This document shows positions 7,727 through 14,215 of a stretch of 41,994 nt of DNA, one piece after another. The notes under the pieces were generated by a model that searched no databases, had not been told where the DNA came from, and worked only from the letters and a program-made list of their open reading frames with translations. Numbering within the stretch: the stretch's first letter is position 1; each line of letters begins with the position of its first letter. Position numbers and translations under genes: made by a program. Origin of the DNA: an uncultured Bacilli bacterium (GTDB taxonomy: Bacteria; Bacillota_I; Bacilli_A; RF39; UBA660); the NCBI GenBank assembly GCA_910586865.1, contig CAJUIY010000012.1, positions 1 to 41,994 of the forward strand, read 5' to 3'.

Positions 7727-7795
7727 TAAAATGATTAAAATCACAATAATAAGGAGTATTATGATAGTACAAAGATATTTCTCTGATTTTCTCAT
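7703..7795 (-). CDS. Candidate type I toxin, 30-residue hydrophobic peptide
   Basis: The frame from ATG 7793-7795 to TAA 7703-7705 encodes MRKSEKYLCT followed by about 16 almost uninterrupted Ile, Leu and Val residues, then IKIVPTV. It is a basic head, one membrane-spanning helix and a short tail, the build of membrane-acting type I toxins and bacteriocin-like peptides. The ribosome site AAGGAGGTG (7801-7809) is near perfect, five bases from the ATG, far better than most genes here. A promoter TTGTTT-17-TATAAT (7867-7895) and terminator (7644-7678) frame it. It lacks the motifs I know of for Fst, TxpA or Ldr, so it may be a new family. The real nature of the gene rests on the combination of signals, since a 30-codon frame alone proves nothing. 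Confidence 0.6.
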   Translation of the reverse strand: MRKSEKYLCTIIILLIIVILIILIKIVPTV

Positions 7796-7866
7796 AATTT
7801 CACCTCCTTCCACTTTTATAAAGTAAAGGAGAATAGTACCCAAACTAACTAAATATTCCAATAGAT

Positions 7867-7895
7867 ATTATACTATTAATAGCATATAAAAACAA
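7867..7895 (-). promoter_or_regulatory. Sigma-A promoter of the toxin mRNA
   Basis: TTGTTT (7890-7895) and perfect TATAAT (7867-7872) on the minus strand, 17 nt apart. The start would be near 7860, giving a leader of about 65 nt. Confidence 0.6.
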
Positions 7896-7935
7896 TCGAA
7901 CAAATGAAGAATTATATAAAATATTGGAGGCTTGC

Positions 7936-8502
7936 ATGAAAAATAAATTATTAAAAATTTTAGATGATTACTTGTTATTTTTTCCTGAAGAAAAAGAAAG
8001 ACAATCTAGGTTATTGAATTATCTAGAAGAATCAAAGGATAAAAATATAATTGATTGGAATAACTTTAACGGGCATGTAGTTGCTGGAGGTTTTATTTAT
8101 GCCAAAGAAGAACATAAATTTTTAGTTTTATTCCATAAAGATTTAAAAATGTTTTTATATCCAGGTGGACATGTTAATGATAATGAAAAAAGCCCATTAC
8201 AGACTGCTAAAAGAGAAATTATAGAGGAAACAGGTTTAAATAGATTTGAACAATTAAAATTATCTGAAAATGAACAAATTCCAATTGATATTGATACTCA
8301 TTTAATTGAATATAACGAAAGATTAAACTTACCAGCACATTATCATTTTGATTTTAGATATTTATTTATTGTAGATAGAATTCCTAAAATAAAAATAGAG
8401 GAAGAGGAACTATCTAGTTATAAGTGGATAGATATTAATGAATTAGAAAATGATTTAAATTATGGAAAAATAGTAAATAAAATTAAAAAAATATTAGTAT
8501 AA
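7936..8502 (+). CDS. NUDIX hydrolase
   Basis: This protein hydrolyses a nucleoside diphosphate linked to another group; the substrate cannot be told from sequence. It has 188 residues. The NUDIX box spans about 78-101 (GHVNDNEK...REIIEETGL). The metal-binding REIIEETG (93-100) is intact, with one extra residue between the Gly-x5-Glu part and REXXEE compared with the consensus. An N-terminal helical extension of about 45 residues precedes the fold. The ATG at 7936 is preferred over an upstream TTG in the same frame because GGAGG lies seven bases before it. It is the only normal-length plus-strand gene of the island. It diverges from the toxin gene and lies inside the pair of integrase-arm-like repeats, which suggests cassette cargo. 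Confidence 0.85.
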   Translation: MKNKLLKILDDYLLFFPEEKERQSRLLNYLEESKDKNIIDWNNFNGHVVAGGFIYAKEEHKFLVLFHKDLKMFLYPGGHVNDNEKSPLQTAKREIIEETGLNRFEQLKLSENEQIPIDIDTHLIEYNERLNLPAHYHFDFRYLFIVDRIPKIKIEEEELSSYKWIDINELENDLNYGKIVNKIKKILV

Positions 8503-8560
8503 AAGATGTAAAGGATTTTTAAAAACAACTTTAATTTAAAAAATTATATTATTAAAAAAG

Positions 8561-8690
8561 TTGCTACATGCTACACGCTACATAATAAGGGTAATACTAT
8601 CCTTATTATGGCGAAGACTTTAGTGACTATAGCCACTAGTCTCGCCTATAAACTATACTTCGATACTATGACATTGCATAGTATTTTTTT
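8561..8690 (+). ncRNA. Three-hairpin structured RNA ending in a terminator
   Basis: After GCTACATGCTACACGCTACA (an imperfect triple GCTACA repeat) come three successive hairpins. The first is CATAATAAGG (8581-8590) with CCTTATTATG (8601-8610), ten perfect pairs. The second is GGCG-AGACT-AGTG with CACT-AGTCT-CGCC (8610-8646), thirteen pairs with two small bulges. The third is ATACTATG (8663-8670) with CATAGTAT (8677-8684), followed by seven T. The last is a Rho-independent terminator. The element could be the 3-prime tail of the NUDIX mRNA or a separate small RNA; I see no convincing promoter. Confidence 0.5.
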
Positions 8691-8723
8691 AATATTCTAA
8701 ATTAATACTTTAAAATTTTCTAA

Positions 8724-8748
8724 ATTTTACTACCAATTTACTACTTTT
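8724..8748 (-). repeat. Integrase-arm-like tandem site, right
   Basis: Minus strand AAAAGTAGTAAATTGGTAGT continuing AAAAT. It differs from the site at 7501-7524 at one or two positions and has the same orientation. The two sites are 1.2 kb apart and enclose the toxin locus, the NUDIX gene and the hairpin RNA. Confidence 0.5.
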
Positions 8749-9003
8749 GATAACAAAAATATAAGAAATTATAAAAATATATATGAATATCTTTCAACAA
8801 GAAAAATGCCGTAAGTAATTATAAATAAAGATTATAACGACATTTAAAAACTTATAAAAAGATAGTCAAAAAACGATATCACTTTTATTTTAAAAAATCA
8901 TTCTAATTTCTAGCTTTCACTAAATTTTATAGAATGATTTATGTTTCATTATAAGCTAATTTTGAACTATCTCTTAATCCATTGAATTCTGCAATTATTA
9001 ATA
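8749..9003 (-). terminator. Intergenic region with terminator of the island gene train
   Basis: The only clear element is a perfect 11-bp inverted repeat, AAATCATTCTA (8895-8905) with TAGAATGATTT (8930-8940). On the minus strand it is followed by a T-rich run. It lies about 65 nt after the last stop of the minus-strand genes. The rest is AT-rich with no frame that I can support. Confidence 0.55.
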
Positions 9004-9627
9004 TTACCTATAATCTTTTAAAATACGATTGCCATCATCAAAAAGATTAATCGCACCATAATTATTAAATGTATTATCATGTGAACCAAAGGTTTTATCA
9101 GCAGTTGCCAATTCTTTTACGATTCCATTTTCATTTATAAGAATTACATTTCTATCTAGAAAATCTTCCTCATAGCAGATTATATTATAAGCTGCATGGA
9201 ACCAACCAATATTACACTCTTCTACAACTAACTTTTTTATTATACCTTCTCCTATAAATTTTTTGATATCGGTATTCATTTGTACTTCAATGATTTTTAT
9301 AGGAAGATTTATTCTAATATTATCTTTTGAACCATTAATTCTATCTAGTGTTTTAAAATTTAGTTCATCTGTACTTAATTTATCTTTTGTATATTCAACG
9401 ATTTCTAATCTTAAATCTTCATTTTTAATATCCAAAAGATTACGGATTTTACAATGATAATTTGAATTTATATTAATTTGACTTCCATATTTACTTAACC
9501 ATTCTAATTTAAAACTTTTATCTTGACTATTTTTAAAAGAATTTACTTCTTTTTGTAAATCAGAAATTCTTGCTTCTAATTCAGCTTTTCTTTGTTTCCA
9601 ATTGTCTCCAAGCATATTTTGAAACAT
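9004..9627 (-). CDS. Unknown protein with N-terminal coiled coil
   Basis: I do not recognise this 207-residue soluble protein. Residues 8-40 (QRKAELEARISDLQKEVNSF) form a short coiled coil. The rest looks like an alpha/beta domain with EWLSKYGSQI, ICYEEDFLDRNVILINENG and a C-terminal glycine/asparagine-rich segment (GSHDNTFNNYGAINLFDDGN). Its first 52 bases overlap the end of the upstream membrane-protein gene in another frame, so translation may be coupled. The ribosome site (AAGAAAA) is weak. It is the last gene of the minus-strand train. Confidence 0.6.
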   Translation of the reverse strand: MFQNMLGDNWKQRKAELEARISDLQKEVNSFKNSQDKSFKLEWLSKYGSQININSNYHCKIRNLLDIKNEDLRLEIVEYTKDKLSTDELNFKTLDRINGSKDNIRINLPIKIIEVQMNTDIKKFIGEGIIKKLVVEECNIGWFHAAYNIICYEEDFLDRNVILINENGIVKELATADKTFGSHDNTFNNYGAINLFDDGNRILKDYR

Positions 9628-9998
9628 TTTTCTTGTTTGATGATTTCTTTTTCTTCTTTATCAGAAGCTCTTTTATTCTTATATTCTGGATTTTTCTGCA
9701 AATAAACAACGATTCCTATTGTTATTATATATATTGTTTTATGGGTAAAGTTACTAAATGATGAAAGCATTACCTCATTGGTAAATATAGCACCTAGTAT
9801 AACAAGTAAAGAAGTGATAATAGATTTCTTTGTTACTTTAAAAAAGTATTTATAATATCTTTTTATAAATTTGGTTAGTTTACATAAAAGAACAATTATT
9901 ATTATGCCTACGATTATTTTTCCAATCATTGTTTTCGCTAGTTCCATTAAAAAATAGAAAGCACAAATAATAGCTATAATTAAAAATATATATACCAT
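9576..9998 (-). CDS. Unknown small membrane protein
   Basis: The protein has 140 residues with about four hydrophobic segments (roughly 2-22, 26-42, 58-78 and 88-102) and a charged cytoplasmic tail of about 35 residues (NKRASDKEEKEIIKQEK). No family is recognised. The tail-coding DNA overlaps the next gene by 52 bp. The pair may act together, with the downstream coiled-coil protein docking on the tail, but that is only inferred from position. Confidence 0.6.
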   Translation of the reverse strand: MVYIFLIIAIICAFYFLMELAKTMIGKIIVGIIIIVLLCKLTKFIKRYYKYFFKVTKKSIITSLLVILGAIFTNEVMLSSFSNFTHKTIYIITIGIVVYLQKNPEYKNKRASDKEEKEIIKQEKCFKICLETIGNKEKLN

Positions 9999-10062
9999 TA
10001 CTACATCATCTCATTTCTTTTCATTTTATTTAGTTTTCATACAATTAATCAATATAGTATTT

Positions 10063-10482
10063 CTAATTCGATTCCTTTTTAGGGTTAGGTTCTGCATATA
10101 AATACCAATTCGTTCCAAATTCATAGTAAAAACCATGCTTATTAAAAATTTTAGTGATTTTTTCTGCTACTTCTTTACAGCCTGGAACATCATAATAATA
10201 TAAATACTCATTTAACCTTGAATCCATACTCAAAGCTAATGTTTTTTTATTACAAAATTCAAAATAATCCTCCATCTTAATGTTTTCTTCGATACAAACA
10301 GGAATATTTGATAATTTAAAATTGGATTTTTCCTCATCAACATAATATCTTTTATTCATACTATAAATCAAAACGTCATTTGATAATCTTTCCCCATAAT
10401 AATCTTTTGTTTTATAAAGATATTTCATTAAATCAAAAACGAATCCTTCCAAATTTTTTTCAGAATAAATATTTTTCATCAT
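10063..10482 (-). CDS. Unknown 139-residue soluble protein
   Basis: I do not recognise the family. It is acidic with many Tyr, Lys and Asn, has no signal or membrane segment, and carries two cysteines in short CIEEN and PGCKEV contexts. It ends in a hydrophilic tail. The ribosome site AGGAG six bases before the ATG is good. It follows the SepF-like gene by 15 nt, so they are co-transcribed. Confidence 0.6.
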   Translation of the reverse strand: MMKNIYSEKNLEGFVFDLMKYLYKTKDYYGERLSNDVLIYSMNKRYYVDEEKSNFKLSNIPVCIEENIKMEDYFEFCNKKTLALSMDSRLNEYLYYYDVPGCKEVAEKITKIFNKHGFYYEFGTNWYLYAEPNPKKESN

Positions 10483-10497
10483 TTCTCCTATTTCCTA

Positions 10498-10692
10498 CTA
10501 TATTACTATTAAAAACTCATCTTTATTTTGTTTCTTTAGGGTACCATTTAGAAAAGTTAAACCGCTTAAAAAGCAAATTATTTTCTCTCGTTCCTTTAAA
10601 TCCGTATGAGTAAGATTAATGATAAATTGGTTACCTTTTTTCATTTTAATATTTTGTATATTACTATACTTTTCTATTTCATAAACTTGCAT
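10498..10692 (-). CDS. SepF-like mini-protein
   Basis: The product has 64 residues from the ATG that follows GGAGGAGG (the longer upstream frame lacks a ribosome site). Residues 19-60, with GNQFIINLTHTDLKEREKII, CFLSGLTFLNGTL and a final F-I-V strand, follow the SepF core pattern (hydrophobic strand, a helix around R/K-I-x-x-FLSG, a G-turn and a last strand). In SepF this domain dimerises and binds the FtsZ tail. Membrane-binding N-terminal helix and linker are absent, so this is the core domain only. Its place in an accessory gene train suggests an orphan paralogue, not the housekeeping division protein. A 20-bp palindromic element lies at 10747-10766 upstream. Confidence 0.6.
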   Translation of the reverse strand: MQVYEIEKYSNIQNIKMKKGNQFIINLTHTDLKEREKIICFLSGLTFLNGTLKKQNKDEFLIVI

Positions 10693-10746
10693 AACGACCT
10701 CCTCCATATTTATATGGTAACATTGGATTTGTTTTAACACAATATT

Positions 10747-10766
10747 AGTAAAGTGTTTTTTACTTT
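10747..10766. promoter_or_regulatory. Palindromic 20-mer, copy 1 (possible island operator)
   Basis: AGTAAAGTGTTTTTTACTTT, with AGTAAA/TTTACT arms, differs at one base from 14989-15008. It lies upstream of the SepF-like gene. The other copy lies upstream of the XRE-like regulator. Confidence 0.4.
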
Positions 10767-10792
10767 AAAAATACATTCATAAAAATTCAATA

Positions 10793-11839
10793 CTATTTTC
10801 CAACGTACATATCTAAAGATAACAAAATCTTCTTTTTGCCAGTTATTAAGATTAAATTATGCTCCTCCTTTTGGTCATAACTTCCCACATAATTAAAATC
10901 ATCGACATCACTAACTTGAAATTCAATGCAATTATTAAAAGTAATATCATTTTCAGGATGATGATGGGCTGTTGTAGTTACATGTAAATTCTTTTCATAA
11001 TCAAGATATGCTATAAAAATACCATTCATAGATTCTACTTTCTTACTTTGCATTGTACATCCGTCTAAAGAGGTATTCGTATAAAATTCAATATCACCAT
11101 TTTTAGATATAATATAGGTTCTATATGGAGTCAACTGACATATTTCTGCCACATTATTAGCAACGATTGAGGTCCCAACAAGCAATCCATCTTTGGTAAG
11201 CATTAAAATATCTTCAAATGGATAAATACATTCTATTTGCTTTATTTCTTTTCTATTTGTATTTAAAAGAAAGGGAACTGGAGCTAAATCCATTATTTTA
11301 TCTATCTGTTCTTCCGATGTTCCTAAAACCCACTGATGTATCTTCTCTTCACTAGTTAAGCTATGAAGAATATTTCGTATACAATCTCCGTCATATTTAC
11401 TTTTATCATACTCTTTATTCGATTGATAAATTAGTTTTTTCTTTTTCTCTATCATACCATAGATGCCATCATCCTCTCTTATGATTTTATCTACATAAAT
11501 ATGAACGGTTAAATAATGTTTAAATATATGATTTTTTGAAACTTCAATGGCATACTCATTTTCCCTATTAGCAAATAATCCTAATTCATCCATATATAAA
11601 GTTAAATTTTCATTTTCTATATGATAACATCTTGCAATAATCATTTGAAGATAATTAGCAAATCCTTTCAATTTATCATAATTCACATCAAATAAATAAT
11701 CACCATACTTCTTTATAAAATCTTTTACTTTATTATCTTCTCGCTTTACTAAATCTTCTCCTATTTCCACTTTCACGTTATGAAAGCAAAAACAGTTTTG
11801 AAATGCCCTACTATTTCGAACAATCAATTTCGATTTCAT
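10793..11839 (-). CDS. Unknown 348-residue protein, probable beta-rich C-terminal half
   Basis: No known family is recognised. Residues 1-190 are mixed helical with YLTVHIYVDKII and a basic KKKKLIY stretch. Residues 190-348 contain repeated short strand pairs such as ILMLTKDGLLVGTS, TYIISKNGDIEFYT and GIFIAYLDYEKNLHVTTTAHHHPEND. These have the rhythm of a small propeller or sandwich of about 40-residue blades. There is no signal peptide. The ATG directly follows the TAG of the DnaA-like gene with no gap (TAGATG), so the two are translationally coupled and probably functional partners. Confidence 0.6.
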   Translation of the reverse strand: MKSKLIVRNSRAFQNCFCFHNVKVEIGEDLVKREDNKVKDFIKKYGDYLFDVNYDKLKGFANYLQMIIARCYHIENENLTLYMDELGLFANRENEYAIEVSKNHIFKHYLTVHIYVDKIIREDDGIYGMIEKKKKLIYQSNKEYDKSKYDGDCIRNILHSLTSEEKIHQWVLGTSEEQIDKIMDLAPVPFLLNTNRKEIKQIECIYPFEDILMLTKDGLLVGTSIVANNVAEICQLTPYRTYIISKNGDIEFYTNTSLDGCTMQSKKVESMNGIFIAYLDYEKNLHVTTTAHHHPENDITFNNCIEFQVSDVDDFNYVGSYDQKEEHNLILITGKKKILLSLDMYVGK

Positions 11840-12265
11840 CTAATTGAACCACCCTACTAATCCATACAACATTTTACTTTTAACAACTTCATCAATTTCT
11901 AATTCATCCACACTTTCATCACTACATAAGATAACTTGAATTTTTAACTTAAAACATCGATCTAATAATTCCTGTAATTTATTTTGTTGCTCTTTATTAC
12001 CAACTATGCTATGTACATTTTCTATAATTATTATTTTCTTTTTATAAACACTTTCTAAATCCATTTTATCAATAGTACCATAGCTAATGAAAGACTTATA
12101 CTGGGAATTAAAATCTTTATCAAAAAAACACCAGAAAAATCGATACCTTTTTTCTTTATTTAATCCTATTAAAGTGATTGGATTATGGATTGGTTCTTTA
12201 TTTTTAATCACATTTTCTTTTACCATTTGTATAAGAGTACATACAAATTTATTATTTTCTAACAT
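11840..12265 (-). CDS. DnaA-like AAA+ core with degenerate P-loop
   Basis: The 141 residues align with the first half of DnaA domain III. NKFVCTLIQMV corresponds to the N-x-F-x-x-A-x-x-V helix, and NPITLIGLNKEKR (28-40) corresponds to NPLFIYGxxGLGKT. IIIIENVHSIVGNKEQQNKL (78-97) matches the Walker B LLIDDIQFLxGKxxTQ region, VILCSDE (111-117) matches the sensor 1 strand (V-L-T-S-D), and KSKMLYGLVGWF corresponds to RSRFxWGL. The lysine and threonine of the P-loop are gone and the Walker B aspartates are E-N, so ATP hydrolysis is unlikely. Sensor 2 and the DNA-binding domain IV are missing. This is an orphan relative, not the replication initiator. It might titrate or modulate DnaA, as Hda does in proteobacteria, but that is inference. 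Confidence 0.65.
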   Translation of the reverse strand: MLENNKFVCTLIQMVKENVIKNKEPIHNPITLIGLNKEKRYRFFWCFFDKDFNSQYKSFISYGTIDKMDLESVYKKKIIIIENVHSIVGNKEQQNKLQELLDRCFKLKIQVILCSDESVDELEIDEVVKSKMLYGLVGWFN

Positions 12266-12295
12266 ATTTCTAATACCTTCTTTTATTTTAATTGT

Positions 12296-13209
12296 TTACA
12301 ATTCTTTTGGACAATTATAATCATATTTTACATCATTAAAACCATATATTTTTTTACAATGATTACACTTAATACCGATAATATCACTCCCTAATATATG
12401 AAATCCATTTCCTTTTATCAAACAAATATTTTCTGATTGGCATTGAGGACATTTAGATTCTATAAGTTCTTCTTGGCTACAATAATCTCTAATTATTTCA
12501 TTGCCATTACTATCATATTTTGGATAAAATTCATCTTTATCAAAATACTTTATTCTTCCAAACATAAACTCTAATTTATCGATTTGTTTTTCTGTATGAA
12601 AATGACCACAATACCATTTATCATAATGAATATTTTCTTCTACTTTATCTAAAAATATTTCCATAGATTTATCTACCCTAGATTGGTCCACACCTTTCAT
12701 AAATACTTCAGTTGGTTCATATTTTAAAGGACAAGTATGAGATAAAATAATATCGATATGTTTCCCACTATACTTATTTAATATTTCTTCCTTTTCTCTT
12801 TCTGTTAGTTGTTCATCTTCAAACCATTTATGTCCATATGTTAATCGATATTCTTTATCTACTGAATAAGCACCCCCTATAACAAGTACTGATTTTTCAT
12901 TCATTTTATAAAAATCCCTATTCTTTACAAAGATTAAATTTGGATATTCAGCTTCTATCAATACCGTTTTTTCAAACATATTAACTTCTTTATAACTTGA
13001 TATATTTTCAGGTCGTTCTTCATGATTTCCTTGAATACAAAATAATTTTATATTCCTATCATTTAAATGTTTTTTTTAGGTTGTTATCTTCTTCGTTTCA
13101 GTAATAATTGATGCCAACATCCACCAGTATAATTATCATATTATCCCTATTTTTCTAAACTATTAAACAAATAAAAATGTCTATGTGTATCACCAGTTAT
13201 ATAAATCAT
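12296..13209 (-). pseudogene. Broken metallophosphoesterase with C-terminal zinc ribbon
   Basis: The start (ATG 13207-13209 after AAGGAGC) reads MIYITGDTHRHF, with the D-x-H metal motif, but hits TAG at 13147-13149 after 20 codons. A shift of frame gives DNMIIILVDVGINYY and then TGA (13098-13100). A further shift at a run of eight T/A (13070-13077) restores NIKLFCIQGNHEERPEN. The remaining open part (from 12979) holds the later motifs IILSHTCP and WYCGHFHT and a zinc-ribbon tail with CPQC and CNHC. All calcineurin-like motifs are recognisable, so the gene was intact recently. Two of the lesions are at homopolymers and might be sequencing errors, but the TGA is not easily explained that way. 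An intact enzyme would have been about 300 residues. Confidence 0.75.
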
Positions 13210-13225
13210 GTATGCTCCTTGCTTT

Positions 13226-14215
13226 TTACTTCATTTCATCATAAATTGTTTCTGTGCGTTTTTTTATTAGATTTGTTATTGTTTCAAAATATGCCAAATA
13301 ATCATCTTTTGTTTTTAATTCAGGATGATTAAAACGATGTTTCTCTTTAAAAGCAGAAAGTATATCATCATTTTCTATATACATACCTAAATAATTCTTT
13401 TTCATAAAATTTTCTTGACTTCCATAGGTAGCAAGCCATTTATATGTATTGTCATATCCTTTATCAATATGCAGAAGCTCCAAGATAGAATGGTTATTAT
13501 CTTTTATAGGATTAAAGAGTGCATAATCATAATATTCTTTTATTTTCATAAGAGTAATATCCCACATATCATGACTTCCATAGTTACCGCTACGAAGTGT
13601 ATTGAAACCATCAGGTACAGGAATATAATTTCCTAACGTATGATAATGACTAATAAAATCTAAAATAATCTTACTATCTTTATTGTCAGAGTGAAAATAA
13701 TAATGAAAAATAGGATATGGCAATTCATCATCTTTCGCATCAAGATTAGCTCTATACATGATTTCCATAGCTTTCTTACTAAAATATTTAGCATTATTTT
13801 CTCTTTTATAACTTTCCCATTCTTGACTATTGTTTTCATTGCATACACATAGATAAAATTGATTGATAAGTGTTTGAACACTTGTCATAGTATCGGTATG
13901 AATCGTTTTCATTCCTTTATTATCTTGGCTTATACAATTATTTAAATACTTTTCCTCCCAAATGTTACGAATAATTTCTTTTAAAAGACGTGAGCAAATA
14001 TCAGGATCTGCCTCTTCAAAATAATTTTTATAAAGAATATATTTTCCTATAATAGGAGTATTAACATCTAAAAGTTCATTAGCCAGTTGCTCTTTTTTTC
14101 CTTTATATTTTTTATTATTTAAATTGATTCTGATAATTTCTATAGCAAAATCATAATTCTTTATATAATCTAATCCCATATCCATAAGTTCGTTCATATT
14201 TTTTTCTTTTTCCAT
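13226..14215 (-). CDS. Unknown conserved-looking 329-residue protein
   Basis: This soluble protein has no motif of known function that I can name. The pattern IDFISHYHTLGNYIPVPDGFN followed by RSG-YGSHDMWDITLMKIKEYY recalls an uncharacterised family of bacterial proteins often found beside helix-turn-helix regulators (possibly DUF6994; not certain). The N-terminal 60 residues are helical and basic. Its ATG lies directly against the stop of the XRE-like gene (14216), so the two form one translational unit. Confidence 0.6.
   Translation of the reverse strand: MEKEKNMNELMDMGLDYIKNYDFAIEIIRINLNNKKYKGKKEQLANELLDVNTPIIGKYILYKNYFEEADPDICSRLLKEIIRNIWEEKYLNNCISQDNKGMKTIHTDTMTSVQTLINQFYLCVCNENNSQEWESYKRENNAKYFSKKAMEIMYRANLDAKDDELPYPIFHYYFHSDNKDSKIILDFISHYHTLGNYIPVPDGFNTLRSGNYGSHDMWDITLMKIKEYYDYALFNPIKDNNHSILELLHIDKGYDNTYKWLATYGSQENFMKKNYLGMYIENDDILSAFKEKHRFNHPELKTKDDYLAYFETITNLIKKRTETIYDEMK

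Noticed and set aside
7761..7826. Plus-strand 21-codon frame (MIVQRYFSDF...) with AAGGAG upstream, antisense to the toxin gene.
   Set aside because: It has no promoter or terminator of its own, and the AAGGAG-like bases are explained by the opposite strand coding sequence.
12296..13209. In-frame TGA and the rarity of TGA stops suggested TGA read as tryptophan (Mycoplasma-type code).
   Set aside because: ugd ends in TGA at 34831-34833 at the expected length, Trp is encoded by TGG in all full-length genes, and the phosphoesterase needs frameshifts as well.
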